NCBI GenBank assembly: GCA_018813405.1
Contig: JAHJBW010000032.1
Span: 1 to 11,015, forward strand
DNA: 11,015 bases
Origin: Candidatus Margulisiibacteriota bacterium
GTDB taxonomy: Bacteria > Margulisbacteria > WOR-1 > XYC2-FULL-46-14 > JAHJBW01
Reading direction: 5' to 3'
Shown here: piece after piece, positions 4,799-11,015 of the stretch
Layout: each line of letters begins with the position of its first letter
How positions within the stretch are numbered: position 1 is the stretch's first letter
Made by a program: the position numbers and the translations under genes
Notes under the pieces: model-generated
Databases searched by the model: none
What the model was told of the DNA's origin: nothing
What the model saw: the letters and a program-made list of their open reading frames with translations, nothing else

Positions 4799-6327
4799 AA
4801 CGCTTTTTGATATTATTTCTAACGGTACTTTTCTTTGTGCCGGCGGCTCTGGCACAAATGACATCGGAAGAGGTCTCTTCGACCATGCGTATCAACGCCC
4901 AGGATATGCGATACGAGGGTGATAGCATTATTGCCGAAGGCAGTGCCGAAGTGGACTACAAAGACCTGCATGTCGAGGGTGAATACATTCGTTATAACAC
5001 CAAAACTGACAGGATATTCCTTAACCGCGGTTTTGTGCTTGATTACGACAGTCTTAAATTTTCCGGCAAAGTCCTGGACTATGATATGGTCAACCGTTCG
5101 GGGTCTGCTGAAAGCGTTAAAATTGATTATCTTGACAACGTTGATTTTACCGGACAGAAAGCCGTCTTTGACTCAGAAGAAATGCATCTTTTTGACTCTT
5201 CCTTCAACGCCTGCGGCCTGGATGAACCGCATTACAGGGTCAATGCCCGAGAAATAATCTTTTTTCCGCAACAGGGGTGGCTGCTCAGTTTGTGGGGCAA
5301 CTTCCAGCTTTATTCGCTTCCCGGGATCCCGATCCCCATCTATATGTATGATATTCTGGCGGAGAAAAAGGGGCGCAAGAACGCTATCCCCTTTCCTGTG
5401 GTGGGGTCAAACGACAGCGATGGCACCTATGTGCTTGAAACGCTTGGATGGTACCACAGCAGGGAGCTATACGGAACATATACAGCAGGATATTCTGAAA
5501 ATAAGGGCCTGGGTGCCGGCCTTACGGCCAACTATATCGCAAACCCCAACAGCCAGGGAGAACTAGAGATATTTGGCTACGCCAAAGATGCCGTCTGGAC
5601 GACCCTGACCCACAGGCTTTCTTTTGGCGGAGAGGTCGCGCCGAAAGAGGAGATGGTTTTTTATCCTGAAGGTATCTTTGCCCAGCTTTCAAGACAATAT
5701 CAACTTGAGACCAGGCTGGCTATAAGAGAGCCGATCAATTATATCAATGTCAGCATGCTGCCCAGGCTCACCCTTCACATTAACCAGACCACAGTCGCGG
5801 GCATAGACCTTTACAGCGAGATATTCACCGGCATTGTGACAGAAGAGGCGCTTGACGGCTCCTTTTGGACCAGTGGCAGTCACATTTTCGCGTCTCTGCC
5901 AATATTAAAGACAGATCTCGGGGTGCTCAGGTTCGATGTTACTTCTGACTATCGATACTATCATCCCATGTTCAGCAATCCCAAAAGACCCATGTACTGG
6001 TTTACTTTAAAGGGCCACCTTAATACCAGGAACCAGTGGAACGAATATTTGAACACCCGGCTTGGATATATCCATTATTTTTTCAACCAGGGAGAAACGC
6101 CGTTTAACTATGAAAAATACAGGTTCGATCCCGACGATCAGCTCGATTTTGGTTTCCAGATAACGCGTGGTACAATTAGGGGTGGTATTGACGCCCTTTA
6201 CAACTTTAGGACCATGGCGCCCAACGACATTGACTATACCCTGGCCGTGCAAATACACTGCCACGAAATATCCCTGACCTATCGTGGTATAAGAAGGGAA
6301 TTTTTGTTCGGGTTCAACCTGAATTGA
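4795..6327 (+). CDS. lptD: LptD-like LPS-assembly outer-membrane protein with OstA/LptA-like N-domain
   Basis: The 510-residue product has a clear signal peptide (1-20, cleavage after ALA). A periplasmic OstA/LptA-type jellyroll follows, roughly 31-150, with repeated strand pairs such as RINAQDMRYEGDSIIAEGSA and VEGEYIRYNTKTDRIFLNRG. Next come CGLDEPHYRVNAREI (140-154) and LPGIPIPIYMY (175-185), matching the LptD junction, then a beta-strand-rich barrel ending CHEISLTYRGIRREFLFGFNLN. LptD places lipopolysaccharide in the outer leaflet with LptE. At 510 residues it is much shorter than the approximately 780-residue E. coli protein, so the barrel is smaller or this is an LptD paralogue. Cys140 and Cys489 are in places where LptD has conserved cysteines; a disulfide is possible. 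Translation is probably coupled to dnaB (ATGA overlap, weak GAGCGG upstream). Confidence 0.8.
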   Translation: MKRFLILFLTVLFFVPAALAQMTSEEVSSTMRINAQDMRYEGDSIIAEGSAEVDYKDLHVEGEYIRYNTKTDRIFLNRGFVLDYDSLKFSGKVLDYDMVNRSGSAESVKIDYLDNVDFTGQKAVFDSEEMHLFDSSFNACGLDEPHYRVNAREIIFFPQQGWLLSLWGNFQLYSLPGIPIPIYMYDILAEKKGRKNAIPFPVVGSNDSDGTYVLETLGWYHSRELYGTYTAGYSENKGLGAGLTANYIANPNSQGELEIFGYAKDAVWTTLTHRLSFGGEVAPKEEMVFYPEGIFAQLSRQYQLETRLAIREPINYINVSMLPRLTLHINQTTVAGIDLYSEIFTGIVTEEALDGSFWTSGSHIFASLPILKTDLGVLRFDVTSDYRYYHPMFSNPKRPMYWFTLKGHLNTRNQWNEYLNTRLGYIHYFFNQGETPFNYEKYRFDPDDQLDFGFQITRGTIRGGIDALYNFRTMAPNDIDYTLAVQIHCHEISLTYRGIRREFLFGFNLN

Positions 6328-6335
6328 GGTGCTAA

Positions 6336-6944
6336 ATGTTCATTACTTTTGAAGGCGGAGAAGGATCGGGTAAAAGCACCCAGGCCAAGCTTTTAAAAGA
6401 ATATTTTGAAAAGCAGGGCAAAACTGTGGTCCTTACGCATGAGCCGGGCGGTACGGACATTGGCAAGCATTTAAGGCAGGAGCTTTTGGAAAGGGACTAC
6501 GCGCTAGAGCCGCTTTCCGAGATATTCCTTTTTGCCGCCGACCGCGTCGAACACGTGGAAAAGACCATTTTGCCGGCCCTAAATTCCGGCAAGATAGTAA
6601 TATCTGACAGGTATATTGATTCAACTATCGCGTATCAGCTTGGCGGCAGGGGGCTGCCAGAAGACCTGGTGAGATATGTCAACTGGATATCGGCGCGCGG
6701 AGTATTACCGGACATAACTTTTTTGCTGGATATACCTATCGAAGACGGTTTGAAAAGGGCTATCCAGGAAACGGGCGGGGAAGGCGACAGGTTTGAAAAA
6801 GAGATACTGGCCTTTCATGAAAGGGTCAGGAATAAATACCTTGAGATCGCGCATAACGACCCCAGGCGCGTCAGGATAATCGATTGCGTTGGCGATGTCC
6901 AGTCGATCGCCGGAAAGATAATCAATGAGATCGGAAGAAATTAG
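6336..6944 (+). CDS. tmk: Thymidylate kinase
   Basis: This 202-residue cytosolic enzyme phosphorylates dTMP to dTDP for dTTP synthesis and is of normal family length. The P-loop is GGEGSGKST (7-15), the substrate region THEPGG (34-39), then AADR (67-70), the DRYIDSTIAYQ motif (91-101) and the LID region GGEGDRFE (147-154). An SD-like GAGGTG (6326-6331) overlaps the upstream lptD TGA and lies 4 nt before the ATG. The gene shares 20 bases with alaS at its 3' end. Its position next to dnaB and alaS fits a growth-related operon. Confidence 0.96.
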   Translation: MFITFEGGEGSGKSTQAKLLKEYFEKQGKTVVLTHEPGGTDIGKHLRQELLERDYALEPLSEIFLFAADRVEHVEKTILPALNSGKIVISDRYIDSTIAYQLGGRGLPEDLVRYVNWISARGVLPDITFLLDIPIEDGLKRAIQETGGEGDRFEKEILAFHERVRNKYLEIAHNDPRRVRIIDCVGDVQSIAGKIINEIGRN

Positions 6945-9627
6945 GAAAACGTTTATAAAGTTTTTTGAGAAACACGGGCACAAGCTGGTGCCATCTTCAT
7001 CGCTTGTTCCCAGGGACCCGACCGTGCTTTTGACGCTGGCCGGCATGCTGCAGTTCAAGCCCATTTTTTTGGGTATAGAAAAGGCCAGGTTCAAGACCGC
7101 TACCTCATGCCAGAAATGCGTCAGGATGAACGACATTGAGCAGGTTGGCAGGACCACCCGCCACCAGACCTTTTTCGAGATGCTGGGCAACTTTTCCTTT
7201 GGCGGGTATTTTAAAAAAGAGGCCATTGCCTATGCCTGGGAATTGTTGACCGACGTCTACAAACTGCCCAAAGAGAAACTGTTCGTGGCAGTTTTCGAAA
7301 AAGATGACGAAGCGGCTGAAATATGGGAAAAACAGATGGGCCTGCCACTGGACAAGCTTGTCCGCCTGGGCGAGGACAATAATTTTTGGGCTGTCGGTCC
7401 CACGGGGCCGTGCGGACCCTGCTCGGAGATATATTTTGACTTTGGCCCGGAAAAGGGCTGTGGAAGACCCGACTGTGCTCCCGGCTGTGACTGTGACAGG
7501 TTCCTGGAACTGTGGAATTTGGTGTTTATAGAATTTGACCGAAAGGAAGACGGCCAATTGAAGCCGCTGCCGCAAAAGGGCATAGACACCGGCATGGGGC
7601 TAGAAAGGATATGCAGGGTGCTGGAGGGAGCGGACAGTAATTTCGAGACCGACCTCTTCCAGCCAATGATCAAGAAAATACTCGAGCTTTCCAGGGTAAA
7701 GGATAACCAGCTTTCCACCAGGATAGTGGCCGACCACCTGCGCGCCATGACCTACTTAATAGCAGATGGCGCTTATCCCGGCAACGAAAAACGCGGATAC
7801 GTGGTAAGGAGGATAATCCGCCGCTCGGTAGTACATGGCAGAAAACTTGGCATTGAAGGGTCTTTTCTTTTCAAGCTTGTCCCGACCGTTATTGAAATGG
7901 GCCAGCATAACTATCCCGAACTAAAAAAGAACAAAGATCTGATAATCGATCTTATAAAGCTGGAAGAAGAAAGCTTTGAGGCCAGGCTCGAGGACGGCAT
8001 GAAGCTTATCATGGCTGTAATGGAAAAGAACAAGGCGGCCAAGGTGGTCCCGGGCGAAGAGGCCTTTAAACTTCATGATACCTTTGGTTTTCCGATCGAT
8101 ATTACCAGGGAGATAGCGGCCGAGGCGGGCTTTAAAGTGGACCAAAAAGCTTTTGAGGCCGCCATGGAAAAGCAAAGGGAAATGGCACGGGGCAGCGGCA
8201 GGGCGCAAAAAGAAAAGCGGCTCGAGGCACTGAAACTGGCCCAGGAAAAGTACAAGCCGACCCATTTTGTCGGTTATGAGAAAGAGGAATGCGAAACTAA
8301 AGTTGTGGGCCTTTTGCCCGACGAGAATGGGATAATCCTTGAAAAAACGCCTTTTTATCCTGAAGGGGGCGGTCAGACTGCTGATACCGGCATACTGCAT
8401 ATTCAGGGGAAAGAACTGATAGTACAGGACGTTTTTGGCTCGATAGGCGGGGTTATTGTTCACGCGGTGGACAGCATAGAAGAGATAAAACCAGGTGAAA
8501 AGGCTAAGGCCACCATCAACGTGTCCAGGCGCCACGCGACGCAAAACCACCATACCGCCACGCACCTTTTGCACGCGGCGCTGAGGAAGTCGCTTGGAGA
8601 AAGCGTTAAGCAGTCAGGGTCTTTTGTGGGACCCGACCGGCTCAGGTTCGACTATTCATATCCCAGCGCACTTAATTCCAGCCAGATACTTGAGATAGAA
8701 AAATTCGTCAACCAGCGCATAAAGGACAAGATAAAGCTGGATATTTCCCAGAAAAGCTATGAAGAAGCCGTAAAAGCCGGCGCCATGGCGCTTTTTGGCG
8801 AAAAATACGGCGACAGAGTACGCGTTGTCCAGGTGCCTGGCACCAGTACAGAGCTTTGCGCCGGCTGTCATGTCAGCAATACCGCCGATATCACCTTTTT
8901 TAAGATATTAAAGGACGAAGCCCTGCAATCAGGGGTACGGAGGATCGAGGCCGTGGCCGGACAGCCTGCCAAGGTGGCTGTCATGTTCCGCGCCAAGGCC
9001 ATGCGCGATTCGATCATGGAGCAGATAAACAAGCACAAGAAACTGCAAAGAGAAATGAGCGGCCTGGGGGGAGAGATCATGCTGGAGCCGGCTATCTTTC
9101 AGGTAGACATTGACGAGATCAACCGCATTGCCCAGGCTATTGACGAAGTGGACCCTGACAAGGTAAAGAAATTTTCCGACCACCTGCAGGGCCGCATTGA
9201 ATGGCTGGAGGGCCGCAATCACAAATTGGAGGCTGAAATAGATAAGCTCCGCACGCAGGAAGTGGCAAAAATGGGTGACGATCTGGCCAGTGAGGCAAAG
9301 GAAATTGCTGGCAAAAAGGTCATTCTCAAAGAGGTTTCAAAGATACCAATTGAACACCTGAGGGTGATAGCCGACAAAGTAAAGGACAAACTTGGTTCCT
9401 GTGTTATTATCCTGGCGTCAGCCTTTGAAGATAAAGTGGTCTTTTTGGTGACCGTAAGTGATGACCTGGCGCAGGGCGGTGTCAACGCTGGCCACATTAT
9501 GCAGGCCATGGCCGAGGCGACGGGAGGAAAGGGCGGCGGACGGCCCAACAAGGCCGAGGGCGGGGGCAAGGACCCTTCGAAAATAAAGGACGCACTGGAA
9601 AAAGCCCTGCAGATACTTTCAAAATGA
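6925..9627 (+). CDS. alaS: Alanine-tRNA ligase (AlaRS)
   Basis: The 900-residue product is full length with all domains. The class II aminoacylation core begins RSEEIRKTFIKFFEKHGH, with TRHQTFFEMLGNFSFGGYFK (78-97), GPTGPCGPCSEIYFD (158-172) and motif 3 GMGLERI (223-229). A Cys-rich insert at about 178-192 (CGRPDCAPGCDC) is the variant seen in many bacteria. The editing domain shows H543-TAT-H547 and C645-AGC-H649, the zinc-binding and mischarged-tRNA deacylation residues. A coiled-coil stretch (about 755-800) precedes the C-Ala domain with the glycine-rich GGKGGGRPNKAEGGGKD. Editing should therefore be intact. The start overlaps tmk by 20 nt and has GGAAAG about 7 nt upstream; the stop overlaps ruvX as ATGA. 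Confidence 0.98.
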   Translation: MRSEEIRKTFIKFFEKHGHKLVPSSSLVPRDPTVLLTLAGMLQFKPIFLGIEKARFKTATSCQKCVRMNDIEQVGRTTRHQTFFEMLGNFSFGGYFKKEAIAYAWELLTDVYKLPKEKLFVAVFEKDDEAAEIWEKQMGLPLDKLVRLGEDNNFWAVGPTGPCGPCSEIYFDFGPEKGCGRPDCAPGCDCDRFLELWNLVFIEFDRKEDGQLKPLPQKGIDTGMGLERICRVLEGADSNFETDLFQPMIKKILELSRVKDNQLSTRIVADHLRAMTYLIADGAYPGNEKRGYVVRRIIRRSVVHGRKLGIEGSFLFKLVPTVIEMGQHNYPELKKNKDLIIDLIKLEEESFEARLEDGMKLIMAVMEKNKAAKVVPGEEAFKLHDTFGFPIDITREIAAEAGFKVDQKAFEAAMEKQREMARGSGRAQKEKRLEALKLAQEKYKPTHFVGYEKEECETKVVGLLPDENGIILEKTPFYPEGGGQTADTGILHIQGKELIVQDVFGSIGGVIVHAVDSIEEIKPGEKAKATINVSRRHATQNHHTATHLLHAALRKSLGESVKQSGSFVGPDRLRFDYSYPSALNSSQILEIEKFVNQRIKDKIKLDISQKSYEEAVKAGAMALFGEKYGDRVRVVQVPGTSTELCAGCHVSNTADITFFKILKDEALQSGVRRIEAVAGQPAKVAVMFRAKAMRDSIMEQINKHKKLQREMSGLGGEIMLEPAIFQVDIDEINRIAQAIDEVDPDKVKKFSDHLQGRIEWLEGRNHKLEAEIDKLRTQEVAKMGDDLASEAKEIAGKKVILKEVSKIPIEHLRVIADKVKDKLGSCVIILASAFEDKVVFLVTVSDDLAQGGVNAGHIMQAMAEATGGKGGGRPNKAEGGGKDPSKIKDALEKALQILSK

Positions 9628-10046
9628 GGATAATCTGTCTGGACTACGGGGACAAACGAATAGGCGTGGCTGTAAGCGATCCCCTTGGGATAACCGCTCA
9701 GGGGGTGGGTGTTATAGTCAGGCAGAACGGGTTTGATACCGATCTTGAAGAACTGAAAAAGATGCTGTCAAAGTATGATGATGTGGCCGAGATCGTGGTG
9801 GGCCTGCCAAGGACGTTAAAAGGTGAAATAGGCCCTGCCGCGCAAAAAACCCTCGAATTCGTCGACCATCTAAAGGCCAGCTTTGATATACCTATTAAGA
9901 CATGGGACGAAAGGCTTACCACCGTGCTGGCGCAAAGGGCCATGACCGAGGCCGGAGTATCGGTCAAAGCGGGAAGAAGCTCCATAGACATGAAAGCGGC
10001 CGCCTTTATTTTGCAAAGTTATCTGGACGGCATGAAAGCCAAATGA
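9624..10046 (+). CDS. ruvX: RuvX/YqgF-family RNase H-fold nuclease (putative pre-16S rRNA nuclease)
   Basis: This 140-residue single-domain protein has the family's length and motifs: LDYGDKRIGVAVSDP (6-20) with catalytic-type Asp7, VVGLPRTLKGEIG (58-70), WDERLTT (94-100) with Glu96, and SIDMKAAAFIL (120-130) with Asp122. YqgF is best known for 5'-end maturation of 16S rRNA, and older annotation as a Holliday-junction resolvase comes from the shared RNase H-like fold. It is bounded by ATGA overlaps on both sides (alaS and mltG), the common alaS-ruvX-mltG order seen in many bacteria, so translational coupling is likely. No strong SD is present. Confidence 0.95.
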   Translation: MRIICLDYGDKRIGVAVSDPLGITAQGVGVIVRQNGFDTDLEELKKMLSKYDDVAEIVVGLPRTLKGEIGPAAQKTLEFVDHLKASFDIPIKTWDERLTTVLAQRAMTEAGVSVKAGRSSIDMKAAAFILQSYLDGMKAK

Positions 10047-11015
10047 AAAAGATATCCCTTGTGGTGTTCATAATACTTTTCGCGATGGGGTTTTGCCTGC
10101 TTTCGGTCCTGCTGTCGTCCTCAAACGGAAAGACCGACGAGGTTATTTTGCGCGTTCCGGAAGGAGCGGGAGCGGCGGCTATTGGCAGATCTCTGGCCGA
10201 TAAGCATTTAGTCCGAAGCTATATTAATTTCAGGCTGGCCAGCTTTGTTCTGGGAGCCGAGACAAAAATGCAGGCAGGGACTTACAGGCTTTCTTCTTCT
10301 ATGCCTCTTTATCGTATCGTGTTTATGCTCAAAAACGGTGAGACCAGCTGGGAGCCGGTCAAGATGACATTTCCAGAGGGCACGTCAATATACAAGATGG
10401 GAGCTCTAATGGAACAGGGCGGCATTCCCTGCGGACGAGAGTTCAAAGACCTGGCGGCAAGGGCGAATGTGCCTTATTTCGCTAAAGATTTTCCATTCTT
10501 ACAAGATGTCGCGATCGATTCGCTTGAAGGATACCTGTATCCCGATACCTATGTTTTTGCCAGAGATGTTACTGCCGAGGTCCTGGCGGACCTTATGCTG
10601 ACGCGCTTCGCGGAAGTGGTCATACCTTTTTGGATAGAGCAGGGCGCCGGTCATACCGGTTATAGCCTCCACCAGATACTTACGCTGGCGTCGATCATCG
10701 AAAAAGAGGCGCAGATGCCGGAAGAGAGGCCGGTGATATCGTCGGTCTTTCACAACCGGCTGGAAGCGGGCATGCCGCTGGGGGCCGATCCCACTATCAA
10801 GTACGCGCTCGAAAATCCGACCAAAAAGGTCTATTATAATCAGTTAAGGATAGATTCGCCTTATAATACTTACAAAAGGGCTGGCCTTCCTCCCGGTCCC
10901 ATTTGCAATCCCGGCATAGAGTCCATCAAGGCCGCAGTTTATCCCGCCAAAACGGATTATTATTTCTTTGTGGCAAACGAAGATGGAAGTCATACTTTTA
11001 CCATGACATCAGCGG
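10043..11015 (+). CDS. mltG: MltG, endolytic murein transglycosylase (3' end beyond the window)
   Basis: The 324 codons present encode an N-terminal membrane anchor (about 4-25, no strict lipobox), a LysM-like region (VILRVPEGAGAAAIGRSLADK, 34-54) and most of the YceG catalytic domain. There SLEGYLYPDTYVF (160-172), LASIIEKEA (215-223) with the catalytic Glu in EKE, SSVFHNRL (233-240), GMPLGADPTIKYAL (243-256) and the closing NTYKRAGLPPGPICNPG (275-291) are diagnostic. MltG cuts nascent glycan strands near the inner membrane and is thought to set strand length, working with SEDS/PBP synthases such as the RodA encoded upstream. The ATG overlaps the ruvX stop. Only the last part of the catalytic domain is missing, through window truncation. 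Confidence 0.95.
   Translation, partial: MKKISLVVFIILFAMGFCLLSVLLSSSNGKTDEVILRVPEGAGAAAIGRSLADKHLVRSYINFRLASFVLGAETKMQAGTYRLSSSMPLYRIVFMLKNGETSWEPVKMTFPEGTSIYKMGALMEQGGIPCGREFKDLAARANVPYFAKDFPFLQDVAIDSLEGYLYPDTYVFARDVTAEVLADLMLTRFAEVVIPFWIEQGAGHTGYSLHQILTLASIIEKEAQMPEERPVISSVFHNRLEAGMPLGADPTIKYALENPTKKVYYNQLRIDSPYNTYKRAGLPPGPICNPGIESIKAAVYPAKTDYYFFVANEDGSHTFTMTSA

Noticed and set aside
7921..8574. 217-codon minus-strand open frame
   Set aside because: Entirely antisense to alaS in a region with conserved AlaRS motifs; a shadow frame.

Overview
The window looks like a chromosomal segment from an uncultured Gram-negative-type (diderm) bacterium of a candidate phylum. An LptD-like protein and the C-terminus of an outer-membrane barrel imply an outer membrane. 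RodA and MltG imply peptidoglycan. The mixture of an S23 four-helix-bundle gene and short GCGT-rich intergenic repeats resembles what is seen in Margulisbacteria/Saganbacteria (WOR-1) or Omnitrophota draft genomes. That placement is an impression, not proof. The genetic code appears standard: TGA ends rodA, dnaB, lptD, alaS and ruvX.

Layout. 1-290 is the C-terminal end of an outer-membrane beta-barrel protein. 291-361 is a short promoter region with a 14-bp perfect palindrome. 362-1591 is rodA. 1592-3425 is an accessory interval between rodA and dnaB. It holds a GCGT-rich repeat block (A), an AT-rich gene whose product ends in a TIR-like/nucleoside-deoxyribosyltransferase-like domain, a second repeat block (B), two other REP-like hairpin elements, an S23/Avd-like four-helix-bundle gene and a third repeat block (C). 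3464-11015 is a tight run of core genes all on the + strand: dnaB, lptD-like, tmk, alaS, ruvX and mltG (cut by the window end). These overlap or nearly abut, so they probably form one operon served by a promoter just before dnaB.

How they work together. The operon mixes replication (DnaB), dTTP supply (Tmk), tRNA charging (AlaS), RNA/DNA processing (RuvX) and envelope building (LptD, MltG). RodA builds cell-wall glycan, which MltG trims. The accessory interval is unlike its surroundings: lower GC, repeat-bounded, and with protein families of defence or unknown role.

The most unusual observation is upstream of the TIR-like gene. The reading frame continues 5' of its first usable ATG for 156 nt to an in-frame TGA at 1743-1745, and beyond that for 8 more codons to an ATG at 1719 with an SD-like G-run. 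Read through the TGA, the frame encodes a zinc-ribbon-like N-terminus, and the TGA lies in or next to the first Cys pair. This may be a nonsense or insertion mutation, a sequencing error, or, less likely, a selenocysteine codon. A second pattern is that rodA and dnaB both have a -10-like hexamer ending 7 nt before the ATG and no Shine-Dalgarno sequence, which predicts leaderless mRNAs.
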